The notes under the pieces were generated by a model, which had not been told where the DNA came from, did no database searches, and worked only from the letters and a program-made list of their open reading frames with translations. Shown here one piece after another: positions 43,776-51,926 of a DNA stretch of 64,000 nucleotides; position 1 is the first letter of the stretch, and every line of letters starts with the position of its first letter. Origin of the DNA: Nocardia aurantiaca (lineage in GTDB: Bacteria > Actinomycetota > Actinomycetes > Mycobacteriales > Mycobacteriaceae); NCBI RefSeq assembly GCF_009708175.1, contig NZ_WMBB01000007.1, positions 408,479-472,478 of the forward strand, read 5' to 3'. The position numbers and the translations under genes are program-made.

Positions 43776-43805
43776 GGGCGGCGGCAATCATTCTCGTCGC
43801 CGCCC
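43776..43805 (-). terminator. Hairpin just upstream of the ligase gene
   Basis: GGGCGGCG (43776-43783) pairs with CGCCGCCC (43798-43805), 8 bp with a 14-base loop. On the minus strand the stem is followed by AGAATTCGTTTTG and then GTG 43763. It could end the lysR transcript or act as an attenuator for the PUFA-like operon. Confidence 0.5.
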
Positions 43806-43820
43806 GGACCGCTGTTCCTA

Positions 43821-43844
43821 CCGCGCGAAAGTCATTGCCTATCG
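43821..43844 (-). promoter_or_regulatory. Shared upstream element, copy 2
   Basis: On the minus strand CGATAGGCAATGAC (43844-43831) followed by TTTCGCGCGG. It matches copy 1 at 23648-23625 in 13 of 14 core bases plus TCGC and CGG. It begins in the last codons of lysR and lies about 70 bp before GTG 43763. A binding site for the LysR protein or another common regulator is inferred. Confidence 0.45.
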
Positions 43845-44783
43845 AATCGCGCCGACGGAAACCACGCGGGCATCATCGAGGGGGGCCGGTTCCGCCGAAT
43901 CGATACAGTCCAGGAAAGCGGCCACCGCGGGATTCTGTTCCTCCGCGCGCCACACCGCATACAAATCCAGAGTAGGTACCGGGTCCAAAAGTTTGACCGC
44001 CACCGTATTGCTGCCGGGCGCGCCCATCCCCATGGAAATCGCGCGTGGCAGCGAGGCGAACCCGACCATCGGGCGCACCGACACCACATGCGCCGTCGCG
44101 CCCGGGTCGTCGGCGTGATGGCCCACGCTGAGCGCGATCCGCGTCTGCGCGGCCGCCTTGAAGATCGCGTCGTACATGGCCGGGCACTGCTCGCGGGAGA
44201 ACAGCACACAGTCCTGCCCCTGCAGCTCGGCGAACGGCACACCGGGGCGATCCGCCCAGCGGTGCCGTCGTCCCACCACTGCCACCAGCGGCACCCGGTG
44301 CAGCAGCCGCCGATAGCGGAACTCCGCGGTGCTGGGGTGGCCGTATACCATCGCGATATCCAGCGACCCGTCCGAGAGCGCCGCCAGCTGCGGGCCGGTG
44401 CGCTTCTCCCACAGCGAGACCACCACGTCGGGGTGGCGGTCCGTCATGCGAATCAGTGTCTCGGGCAGCACATGACGGCTGGCGGGCAGGTTGTAGCCGA
44501 TGGCCAGGGTGCCCGCCCGGCCCTCGGCGGTGGCCTTGGCCACGCGCGCTGCCCGGTCCATCTGGGCGACGATCTGGCGGGCCTGCAGTTCGAATTCCCG
44601 ACCGGCGGCGGTCAGTCGGACCTCGTGCGAATTCCGGGCGACCAACTGGACCCCGAGTGACTTCTCCAGTTTCTGCAGCTGGGCGCTGAGGCTTGGTTGA
44701 GTGAGGTGGAGGCGCTGCGCTGCGCGGCCGAAGTGCAACTCTTCGGCGATCGTGATGAACGAGACTAGATGTCGGAACTCCAT
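43839..44783 (-). CDS. LysR-type transcriptional regulator
   Basis: A 314-residue protein of standard LTTR length. The N-terminal winged HTH is MEFRHLVSFITIAEELHFGR, then AAQRLHLTQPSLSAQLQKLE and LGVQLVAR. The effector domain includes LAIGYNLPASRHVLPETL and the PMVGFASLPRAISMG hinge region. It lies directly upstream of, and in the same orientation as, the PUFA-like operon, so it is the natural candidate to control it. The effector is unknown. AAGGAG precedes ATG 44783. Confidence 0.92.
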   Translation of the reverse strand: MEFRHLVSFITIAEELHFGRAAQRLHLTQPSLSAQLQKLEKSLGVQLVARNSHEVRLTAAGREFELQARQIVAQMDRAARVAKATAEGRAGTLAIGYNLPASRHVLPETLIRMTDRHPDVVVSLWEKRTGPQLAALSDGSLDIAMVYGHPSTAEFRYRRLLHRVPLVAVVGRRHRWADRPGVPFAELQGQDCVLFSREQCPAMYDAIFKAAAQTRIALSVGHHADDPGATAHVVSVRPMVGFASLPRAISMGMGAPGSNTVAVKLLDPVPTLDLYAVWRAEEQNPAVAAFLDCIDSAEPAPLDDARVVSVGAIR

Positions 44784-45090
44784 GACGCGGCTCCTTCCGA
44801 GTACCCGTCACGGTAGCCGCGACAGGTAACCGGTGATGAATCGCGTCCGCACAGCCGACCCCGGTTCGGTTTCCTCCCAGTGAATCCCCGATGTGATCCC
44901 GGTCTCCCTGGAACAAACATCCGCGGCCCTTCGTTGTGACTCTACGATGCGCGCCTGGTCGCCGACCGGAACCGCGGCATCCGGGGGCGGAAAAATCACC
45001 CGACAACGGCAGGTCCGTTGTGCCACCATGTGTTTCATCGAAGATCAGCCGACCGTCACGGTCGTGACCAGCAGGAAGGAGGAGACGGCA
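44784..45090. other. Intergenic region upstream of lysR
   Basis: About 307 bp between the divergent lysR and the 41-codon gene. A minus-strand open frame at 44808-45038 has no credible start or family features. I see no clear palindrome; both promoters must lie here. Confidence 0.5.
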
Positions 45091-45216
45091 ATGTATCCGA
45101 TGTGCGGCGGACGGTATCCGAGTTCGCCCGAACAGCGCGCCCTACTCGTGGGCCACGTCGAGCGCAGCCTGCGCGGCGATGACCGGACCATCGGCCGTCT
45201 CCAGGCCCACGGCTGA
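45091..45216 (+). CDS. Small 41-residue protein, unknown
   Basis: ATG 45091 is preceded by an excellent ribosome site (AAGGAGGAG, six to seven bases upstream) and opens a 41-residue frame: MYPMCGGRYPSSPEQR, then ALLVGHVERSLRGDDRTIGR and LQAHG. A frame running through from 44893 is much less likely given the ribosome site. The charged, partly helical sequence with one cysteine matches no family I know. It lies 40 bp before the HNH gene and may share its transcript with it and the WhiB gene. Confidence 0.6.
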   Translation: MYPMCGGRYPSSPEQRALLVGHVERSLRGDDRTIGRLQAHG

Positions 45217-45256
45217 CCGGCCGGCTCCCCTTCCTGTTCGATCCCCTTCACGAAAC

Positions 45257-45814
45257 ATGGTGACCCCCATGCTGTTCCGTCATGCCGAAGACCCGGAGAT
45301 AACCACCGACAACTGGATCAACGCCACAGTGCTGCTGCTCAACGCCTCCTACGAGGCGCTGACCACGATCCGCGCCGAGCGCGCGGTGGTGCTGTTGCTC
45401 AGCGGCGCCGCCGAGACCGTCACCGATCGGCAGCCGCACTTCCCGATCCGCTCCAAGCACCTGGAGCTGGTGCTGCCGGAGACCATCCGGCTCAACCGCT
45501 ACATCTATCTCGAGCACCGGATCCTCGTGCACGACGACGACAGCCGCGCCACCCTGGCCGCGGTCCTGCGCCGCGACCGCTACCGCTGCGGGTACTGCAA
45601 CAGCTGGGCCCGCACCGTCGACCACATCCGCCCGCGTTCGAAGGGTGGGCCCAACACCTGGGCCAACCTGATCGCCGCCTGCGGTCCCTGCAATACGTAC
45701 AAGGCGGACCGGACTCCCGAGGAGGCCGGCATGCGCCTGCTGTGGGAGCCCAAGGCCCCCAACGACAGACAGCGGGCCCAGCGTCAGGTCTGGAAGGAAC
45801 TGGCCGCGTCCTGA
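45257..45814 (+). CDS. HNH endonuclease-domain protein
   Basis: A 185-residue protein from ATG 45257 (ATG 45269 is an alternative; neither has a clear ribosome site). The front half, NATVLLLNASYEALTTIRAE and RAVVLLLSGAAETV, is the conserved domain found before HNH in a widespread actinobacterial family. The nuclease motif is RCGYC, then TVDHIRPRSKGGPNTWANLI and AACGPCN; the paired CxxC motifs bind zinc and D-H is the catalytic pair. It is often a chromosomal single gene of unknown role rather than a phage enzyme. No restriction partner lies nearby. Confidence 0.88.
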   Translation: MVTPMLFRHAEDPEITTDNWINATVLLLNASYEALTTIRAERAVVLLLSGAAETVTDRQPHFPIRSKHLELVLPETIRLNRYIYLEHRILVHDDDSRATLAAVLRRDRYRCGYCNSWARTVDHIRPRSKGGPNTWANLIAACGPCNTYKADRTPEEAGMRLLWEPKAPNDRQRAQRQVWKELAAS

Positions 45815-45892
45815 TTTCGATGGACAGGGCCCGATGTCGATGAACAGGAAGCGCCCACCACGCGTGATCGGACATGAAAGGAGCGAGATCCG

Positions 45893-46159
45893 ATGACGAA
45901 CACTGCACTTCGGGAGCCGACCCTGGCGGATCTGCTCCCTATCTCCGACTCGAAGGACTACTGGCAGCGCGCCGCCTGCAAGGGTGACCCGAACCATGAG
46001 GCGTGGTTCCCGTACCCGTCGCAGGACTTCGACTACGCGCGAAGCATCTGCGCGGGCTGCCCGATCCGGCGCGAATGCGGTGACTTCGCCGCCCGCACCG
46101 GCCAGTCCGGCGTCTGGGGCGGTCACGAGTACGACCGCGGCAAGCTGATTCGCGACTGA
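45893..46159 (+). CDS. WhiB-family iron-sulfur regulator
   Basis: An 88-residue Wbl protein with all four cluster ligands: Cys29, Cys53, Cys56 and Cys62 (C-x23-C-x2-C-x5-C). The turn motif GVWGG at 73-77 is followed by a basic tail (EYDRGKLIRD). GAAAGGAG precedes ATG 45893. Wbl proteins bind a [4Fe-4S] cluster and usually bind the housekeeping sigma factor to alter transcription. An intrinsic terminator follows at once. I cannot assign it to a numbered WhiB class; no regulon hint is visible. Confidence 0.93.
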   Translation: MTNTALREPTLADLLPISDSKDYWQRAACKGDPNHEAWFPYPSQDFDYARSICAGCPIRRECGDFAARTGQSGVWGGHEYDRGKLIRD

Positions 46160-46164
46160 ATACC

Positions 46165-46200
46165 GGGCGGCGCCCCTCACCGGGGTCGCCGCCCTTCTTC
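46165..46200 (+). terminator. Intrinsic terminator after the WhiB gene
   Basis: GGGCGGCG (46165-46172) pairs with CGCCGCCC (46187-46194). An inner CCCC/GGGG extends the stem around one bulged T, and TTCTTC follows. It starts five bases after the stop codon. Confidence 0.8.
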
Positions 46201-46346
46201 GACGTCCGCTTCGAGGCGGCGCGTTGCGTATCGGATATCCGCCCACCGACGCACGAGGCGATGGCGGCCGGGATTCGTACCGGTCGGGTTTCGCGCAGCC
46301 GCCTGGTACAGGTGGCTACCGAACCGTCAACATAGGATGGTCACTC

Positions 46347-48023
46347 GTGGGAACTCATCGCGCCGCGGGCGGGTCACGAGGTATCAGCAAGGGACCGGTT
46401 ATCGCAGTCGTCGCGGTGATTGTGCTAGTGCTGGCCGTCGTCGGATGGGCCTGGTTGTCGGATCGGTCGAAGCAGCGCGACAGCCGGGCCGCCGCCTCCT
46501 GTGTCGAGGGCACCGCGACGCTGAATGTGACCGTCGATCCCGACATCCTCACCCCGGTCAAGGCCGCCGCCGACCGATTCGATGCCACCAAGCCGCATGT
46601 GCGCGACCACTGCGCCGAGGTGGCCGTGACCGCGCAGCCCTCGGCCGCCATGGTCGCGGCGTTCACCGCGAACAAGCCGTGGGATCCGGCGCTGGGCCCG
46701 CAGCCCGCCCTCTGGATTCCCGAGTCCTCCCGCTCGGTCGAGCAGATGCGGGTGCCGGGTCTGATCGCGGGCACCCCCGCCCCGATCGCGGTCAGCCCCA
46801 TCTCCCTCGCCGTCCCCGACGACCTGCGCCGCGCGCTCGAGACCGCCCAGGTGCACTGGTCGGATCTGCCCAGGCTGCAAGGCGGGTCGCTTGGCGACAT
46901 CGGGCTGCCCACCTGGGGCAAGCTGCGCTTGGCCATGCCCGCCGGGGACGCCTCGCTGGCGGTCGCGACCGCGGTGGGATCGGGCGTCTCCGGCACCGAT
47001 CCCCTCGACGAGAAGGCGGTCGCGACGGGCCAGGTGGTCTCGGCCATCTCCGGCCTCGCCGCGGGCGCACCGGCCGCCAAGGACGTGACCGGCGCCCTCA
47101 CCGACCTGACCGGCGCGACCGACCCGGCCACCGCTGCCCTGCACGCCGTGGCCGCCACCGAGCAACAGATCCGCGCCCACAACGGCCTGACCGCGTTCCG
47201 CCCCGACGGCGCGGGACCGGTCGCCGACTATCCGGCCGCCCAGCTCACCGGCGCCTGGGTCGACCAGACCCAGAACCTGATCGCGGGCCTGTTCGCCGAC
47301 TTCCTGCGCGCCCCCGACCAATCGAAGCTGTTCACCGACAACGGCTTCGGCGCGGCCCCGCCGGCCACCGCCGCCGTCCCGGCGAAGTCCGTGCTGGACA
47401 AGGTGAACCAGATCCTCGCCCACCCGGTGCTCGGCGTGCAGGCCACCGTGCTGCTCGACGTCTCCTCCTCCATGTCCGCCTCGGAGGGCTTCGGCACCCG
47501 GCTCGCGAATGCCGTTGCGGCACTGGAGTCCACGATGAACGTCATGCCGCCGGACTTCGGCCTGGGCGTGTGGGAGTACTCCAAGAACCTCGACGGGAAC
47601 AATCCCTACCGGATCCTCACCCCGACCGCACCGCTCACCACCGATCAGCGCACCGCCATCAGCCAGTCCCTGACCACCGTCACCGCCGGCGCCGCCAAGC
47701 CGGACCGCGCCTATCCCACGGTGGAGGCGGCCTACAAGAGCGTGCTCGCCAACTACGCCGCGGCCCGGACCAATTCGATCCTGCTCATCACCGATGGACC
47801 CGAGGACGACTCCCCCGTCACAGGTGATCAGTTGCTGGCCGCCGTCGCGGCGGCGGCCGATCCGGCGCATCCGGTGCGGGTGGACGTCATCGTGATCGGT
47901 GGCCCGGGCACCCAGACCCTGCAGACCCTGACCCAGCGCACGGGCGGCACCTACACCAAGGTGAACACCAGCGCGGATCTCCCGTTCGGCACCGCGGTCT
48001 CGCAGGCGCTGACGACACCGTGA
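46347..48023 (+). CDS. Membrane-anchored binding-protein-like protein with C-terminal VWA domain
   Basis: A 558-residue protein. GTG 46347 is chosen over the long TTG frame from 46224 because AGGATGG lies upstream and the basic N-terminus GTHRAAGGSRGISKGP precedes a single TM helix (VIAVVAVIVLVLAVVGWAWL). The middle resembles a solute-binding fold. The C-terminal 190 residues form a von Willebrand A domain: ATVLLDVSSSMS (MIDAS D-x-S-x-S), NSILLITDGPEDD and VDVIVIGGPG. It faces the cell exterior. VWA domains bind proteins through a metal ion; mycobacteria have similar proteins of unknown role. Confidence 0.85.
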   Translation: MGTHRAAGGSRGISKGPVIAVVAVIVLVLAVVGWAWLSDRSKQRDSRAAASCVEGTATLNVTVDPDILTPVKAAADRFDATKPHVRDHCAEVAVTAQPSAAMVAAFTANKPWDPALGPQPALWIPESSRSVEQMRVPGLIAGTPAPIAVSPISLAVPDDLRRALETAQVHWSDLPRLQGGSLGDIGLPTWGKLRLAMPAGDASLAVATAVGSGVSGTDPLDEKAVATGQVVSAISGLAAGAPAAKDVTGALTDLTGATDPATAALHAVAATEQQIRAHNGLTAFRPDGAGPVADYPAAQLTGAWVDQTQNLIAGLFADFLRAPDQSKLFTDNGFGAAPPATAAVPAKSVLDKVNQILAHPVLGVQATVLLDVSSSMSASEGFGTRLANAVAALESTMNVMPPDFGLGVWEYSKNLDGNNPYRILTPTAPLTTDQRTAISQSLTTVTAGAAKPDRAYPTVEAAYKSVLANYAAARTNSILLITDGPEDDSPVTGDQLLAAVAAAADPAHPVRVDVIVIGGPGTQTLQTLTQRTGGTYTKVNTSADLPFGTAVSQALTTP

Positions 48024-48110
48024 CGGCCCCCGACCCCGGGCGGCAACGGCACGGCAACACGTCGGCCGCAATGTCCGCGTTCATCAGCAAACCCGTGGCA
48101 TATTCGGCAA

Positions 48111-48521
48111 ATGGCACATAGCACTGGTCCCGAACCCACATTGAAGCAGGGCGTGGCCGCCGGAACGACCATCGCGGCGGGCATCCTGCTGCTCGTCGTC
48201 GGGGTGCTGTCGATCCTGCAGGGCATTTCCGCGGTGGCGGCGGACAACCTGCTGGTCGTCGGCTACGACTACGTCTACAAGCTGAACACCACCGGATGGG
48301 GCTGGATCCACATCGTCCTCGGCGTCATCGAGGTCGTCGTGGCGATCGGCCTGCTCCGCGGCACCACCTGGGGCCGCACCGCGGCCCTGGTGCTGGCGGC
48401 CCTGTCCATCGTGGAGAACTTCCTCTGGATTCCCTACTACCCGGCCTGGTCCCTGCTCATCATCGCGCTCAACGTCGTGGTGATCTGGGCCATCGCCAGC
48501 TACAAGCCGATCACGGCTTGA
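48111..48521 (+). CDS. Four-helix membrane protein (DUF7144-like), unknown
   Basis: A 136-residue protein with four TM segments: GTTIAAGILLLVVGVLSILQ, HIVLGVIEVVVAIGLL, AALVLAALSIVENFLWI and SLLIIALNVVVIWAIA. The polar loop DNLLVVGYDYVYKLNTTGWG between TM1 and TM2 is the family hallmark. Function is unknown. A strong terminator follows. Confidence 0.8.
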   Translation: MAHSTGPEPTLKQGVAAGTTIAAGILLLVVGVLSILQGISAVAADNLLVVGYDYVYKLNTTGWGWIHIVLGVIEVVVAIGLLRGTTWGRTAALVLAALSIVENFLWIPYYPAWSLLIIALNVVVIWAIASYKPITA

Positions 48522-48541
48522 TCCGACGCACAGGAGAGGAC

Positions 48542-48578
48542 AAGCGCCCCGCCGGTTCTCCGAACCGGCGGGGCGCTT
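48542..48578. terminator. Intrinsic terminator, 17-bp stem
   Basis: AAGCGCCCCGCCGGTTC (48542-48558) pairs perfectly with GAACCGGCGGGGCGCTT (48562-48578) round a TCC loop. It ends the membrane-protein gene and protects it from the convergent gcvP 100 bp away. Confidence 0.9.
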
Positions 48579-48677
48579 ACTTGTTCGAGGAAGATCCGGG
48601 TCGATCCGACGTAACTCGGATTGCAATCCACCGCGAGGATACGATCCCGACCGAAAGCGGGCCGGGATCACGGGAAA

Positions 48678-51536
48678 TCACTCGGCGTAGGCGTCCAGCG
48701 GAGGGCACGAGCACACGAGATTGCGGTCGCCGTAGGCGCCGTCGATACGGCGCACTGACGGCCACACCTTGGCGCGGGCGTGCTTCACACCCATCGGGTA
48801 GACGGCCAGTTCGCGGCTGTACGGGTGGTTCCACTCGTCTACCAGGCACTCCGCGGTGTGCGGTGCGCCGCGCAGCGGGTTGTCCTCCACCGGCCAGACC
48901 CCGGCCTCGACCTGGTCGATCTCGCCCTTGATGGCGATCATGGCGTCGATGAAAGCGTCCAGCTCCTCGAGGTTCTCGCTCTCGGTGGGTTCCACCATGA
49001 GAGTGCCCGCGACCGGGAAGCTCATGGTCGGGGCGTGGAAGCCGTAGTCGGCCAGCCGCTTGGCCACGTCGTCCACGGTGACGCCGGTGCGCTTGGTGAT
49101 CTCGCGCAGGTCCAGGATGCACTCGTGGGCGACCATGCCGTTGTCGCCGGTGTAGAGGACCGGGAAGTGTGGATCCAGCTTGCGCGCAATGTAATTGGCC
49201 GAGGCGATGGCGGTCAGGGTGGCGCGGCGCAGGCCGTCGGCGCCCATCATTCGGATGTATGCCCAGGTGATCGGCAGGATCGACGCCGAGCCGTACTTGG
49301 CCGCCGACACCGCGTGCGAACCCTTGTCGAGCGGATCGCCCGGCAGGTACTGCGCCAGGTGCTCGCGCACCGCGACCGGACCCACGCCGGGGCCGCCACC
49401 ACCGTGCGGAATGCAGAAGGTCTTGTGCAGATTGAGGTGGCTGACATCGCCGCCGAACTTGCCCGGACGAGCCAGTCCGACAAGTGCATTCAGATTCGCG
49501 CCGTCCACGTACACCTGACCGCCGGCCTCGTGCACCAGCCCGCACAGCTCGGCCACCTCATGCTCGTACACGCCGTGGGTGGACGGGTAGGTGATCATGA
49601 TGCAGGCCAGCCGCTCGGCGTGGTCGGCGATCTTGGCGCGGAGGTCGTCGAGGTCGATATCGCCGTTGGGGCGGGTCTTCACGACCTCGACCCGCATGCC
49701 CGCCATGGCGGCCGAGGCGGCATTGGTGCCGTGCGCGCTGGAGGGGATCAGGCAGGTATCCCGGTGCGAGTCGCCGCGATCCAGGTGGTAGCGGCGAATC
49801 GCCAGCAGACCCGCGTATTCGCCCTGGCTACCGGCATTGGGCTGCAGGGAAACCCGGTCGTAGCCGGTGACCGCGCACAGCCAGCCCTCCAGATCCTCGA
49901 TCAGCTTGATCAGGCCCGGCGCGTCCTCGACCGGCGCGTAGGGGTGCACCCGATTGAAGCCCGGCCAGGTGATGGACTCCATCTCCGCGGCCGCGTTCAG
50001 CTTCATGGTGCAGGAGCCGAGCGGAATCATGCTGCGGTCCAGCGCGATGTCCTTGTCCGACAGCGCGCGCAGATAGCGCAGCATGGCGGTCTCGGTGCGG
50101 TACCTGGTGAACGCGGGCGCGGTCAGGTACTCCGAAGTGCGGACCTCGATGTGCGGGCGTTGCTTGCCGTGGAAGAGCGCACCCTCCGGGCCGACCGGGA
50201 TCTCGGCGCCGAAGCAGTCCAGCACGGCGACCACATGGGCGTCGGTGGTGACCTCGTCGCAGGCGATGGCGACATGATCGGAGTCCACCAGCCGCAGGTT
50301 GATACCGCGGCCCTTCGCCTTGGCCACAATGGCTTCCGCGCCGCCGGGCGCGTTCACCAGCACGGTGTCGAAGAAGCTCTGGTGCACCACCGCATCGCCC
50401 AGCCCGGCGGCCAGCCACTGGGCGTGCCCGTGCACGCGCCGCGCCAGGGACCGCAGCCCGTCCGCGCCATGGTAGGAGGCGTACATGGCGGCCAGGATGG
50501 CCAGCAGCACCTGCGCGGTGCAGATGTTCGAGGTCGCCTTCTCGCGGCGAATGTGCTGCTCACGCGTCTGCAGCGCGAGCCGATAGGCCAGGTTCCCGTC
50601 CGCGTCCACGGACACGCCGACCAGGCGGCCCGGCAGCTGCCGCGCGTGCGCGCTGTGCACCGCGAGGTAACCCGCGTGCGGCCCGCCGAAGCCCAGCGGC
50701 ACGCCGAAGCGCTGCGTGGTGCCGAAACAGGCGTCCGCACCCTGCTCGCCGGGCGGCGTGATCAGCGTCAGCGCAAGCAGATCCGCGCCCACCGCGACCA
50801 GCGCGCCGCGCGCGTGCGCGGCCTCGATGACCGGTGCCCAGTCCACGACGCGGCCCGATGCGCCAGGCTGTTGCACGATCACGCCGAAGAAGTCGCCCTC
50901 GGGAAGCTGGGGCGGGTCAGCGGGCGTGCGCGGAGCCAGATCCGCCTCGACGATCTCGATGCCCAGCGGCTCGGCCCGGGTGTAGAGCAGGGTCCGGGTC
51001 TGCGGGAACAGGTCGGTGTCGATGAGCAGCCGCATGGACTTGCTCTTGCGGTTGGCCCGCTGCAGCAGCGTCATGGCCTCGGCGGCCGCGGTGGCCTCGT
51101 CCAGCATGGAGGCATTGGCGACCTCCATGGCGGTCAGGTCGGCCACCATGGTCTGGAAGTTGAGCAGCGCCTCGAGGCGACCCTGGCTGATCTCGGGCTG
51201 GTAGGGCGTGTAGGCGGTGTACCAGGCCGGGTTCTCGATGAGATTGCGCAGCAGCACCGGCGGGGTGAGGGTGTCGTAGTAGCCCAGCCCGATCATGGAG
51301 GTGGCCACGGTATTCGAATTCGCCAGTGCCGCAAGCTCGGCGAGCGCCTCATGCTCGGAAACGGCGGCGGGCAGCGCGTTCAGGCCATTGCCCTCGGGCG
51401 CGTCCAGAATGCTGGCGGGCACGGCCTTGGTGGCGAGTTCGTCCAGCGATTCGACGCCCACGGTCTCGAGGATGCGGCCGGTCTCGCCGCTGTCGGGGCC
51501 GATGTGGCGGTCGGCGAAGGATCGAGTCCAGATCAC
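48678..51536 (-). CDS. gcvP: Glycine dehydrogenase (decarboxylating), P-protein
   Basis: A 952-residue, single-chain P-protein from GTG 51536, full family length. It starts TRSFADRHIGPDSGETGRIL. The PLP lysine is in HLNLHKTFCIPHGGGGPG. PYQPEISQGRLEALLNFQTM and NAGSQGEYAGLLAIRRYH are further signatures. It decarboxylates glycine and passes aminomethyl to the lipoyl arm of GcvH. A tandem glycine riboswitch precedes it, so expression should respond to glycine. gcvH lies 3.3 kb upstream on the same strand; gcvT is not in the window. Confidence 0.97.
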   Translation of the reverse strand: MIWTRSFADRHIGPDSGETGRILETVGVESLDELATKAVPASILDAPEGNGLNALPAAVSEHEALAELAALANSNTVATSMIGLGYYDTLTPPVLLRNLIENPAWYTAYTPYQPEISQGRLEALLNFQTMVADLTAMEVANASMLDEATAAAEAMTLLQRANRKSKSMRLLIDTDLFPQTRTLLYTRAEPLGIEIVEADLAPRTPADPPQLPEGDFFGVIVQQPGASGRVVDWAPVIEAAHARGALVAVGADLLALTLITPPGEQGADACFGTTQRFGVPLGFGGPHAGYLAVHSAHARQLPGRLVGVSVDADGNLAYRLALQTREQHIRREKATSNICTAQVLLAILAAMYASYHGADGLRSLARRVHGHAQWLAAGLGDAVVHQSFFDTVLVNAPGGAEAIVAKAKGRGINLRLVDSDHVAIACDEVTTDAHVVAVLDCFGAEIPVGPEGALFHGKQRPHIEVRTSEYLTAPAFTRYRTETAMLRYLRALSDKDIALDRSMIPLGSCTMKLNAAAEMESITWPGFNRVHPYAPVEDAPGLIKLIEDLEGWLCAVTGYDRVSLQPNAGSQGEYAGLLAIRRYHLDRGDSHRDTCLIPSSAHGTNAASAAMAGMRVEVVKTRPNGDIDLDDLRAKIADHAERLACIMITYPSTHGVYEHEVAELCGLVHEAGGQVYVDGANLNALVGLARPGKFGGDVSHLNLHKTFCIPHGGGGPGVGPVAVREHLAQYLPGDPLDKGSHAVSAAKYGSASILPITWAYIRMMGADGLRRATLTAIASANYIARKLDPHFPVLYTGDNGMVAHECILDLREITKRTGVTVDDVAKRLADYGFHAPTMSFPVAGTLMVEPTESENLEELDAFIDAMIAIKGEIDQVEAGVWPVEDNPLRGAPHTAECLVDEWNHPYSRELAVYPMGVKHARAKVWPSVRRIDGAYGDRNLVCSCPPLDAYAE

Positions 51537-51595
51537 GGCTGCTCTCCAAAGGGTGGGCGGAATCGGCTTTTCGGCCGACGTGTCGTCTGCCCTCC

Positions 51596-51788
51596 CCCTC
51601 TGTCCTCGATGCCTGAGAGATTCGGACCCCGGCCGCGCGGCCGGTGCCCTTTCACCATGGGCGGGTGACGCGGGGTCACCACTTTCCAGAGGCGTCGAAA
51701 CTCCGCACGGTCCCTGATGCCTGAGAGATTGACGGGGAGGTGCTGCTCCTTCGGCGTCCGAGGCTATCCCGGAACTCTCCCGCACGGC
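51596..51788 (-). promoter_or_regulatory. Tandem glycine riboswitch upstream of gcvP
   Basis: On the minus strand the first aptamer (about 51788-51703) shows GTGCGGGAGAG, then GCCGAAGGAGCA and CTCTCAGGCATC. The second (about 51692-51596) opens CCTCTGGAAAG, closes CTCTCAGGCATCGAGGACAG, and CCTCTG pairs with CAGAGG. Two copies of CTCTCAGGCA are characteristic of the cooperative glycine riboswitch. It ends about 60 bases before gcvP. Confidence 0.92.
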
Positions 51789-51876
51789 TGCGACGCACTG
51801 CCAGTTTAAGCGGCACCAGGTTACGGCGATGTTGCCTGGTCCGGTTTCGCACAGTCCGGAGTGTGATCCTGATACG

Positions 51877-51911
51877 CCGAACGCGCGCCGCCCCGGGCGA
51901 CGCGCGTTCGG
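51877..51911 (-). terminator. Hairpin after the MerR-type gene
   Basis: CCGAACGCGCG (51877-51887) pairs over 11 bp with CGCGCGTTCGG (51901-51911), loop of 13 bases. It lies just downstream of the gene ending at 51927 and upstream of the riboswitch promoter. No T-tract, so efficiency is uncertain. Confidence 0.5.
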
Positions 51912-51926
51912 ATCGGACAGGGCTGT

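Noticed and set aside
44808..45038. Minus-strand 76-codon frame upstream of lysR
   Set aside because: No ribosome site, no recognisable motif and it occupies the promoter region.
45257..45814. HNH gene as a restriction enzyme or homing endonuclease
   Set aside because: No methylase, intron or intein context; the N-terminal domain fits a chromosomal family.
48780..51668. A 962-codon plus-strand frame opposite gcvP
   Set aside because: Composition is that of an antisense shadow; gcvP on the other strand has every expected motif.
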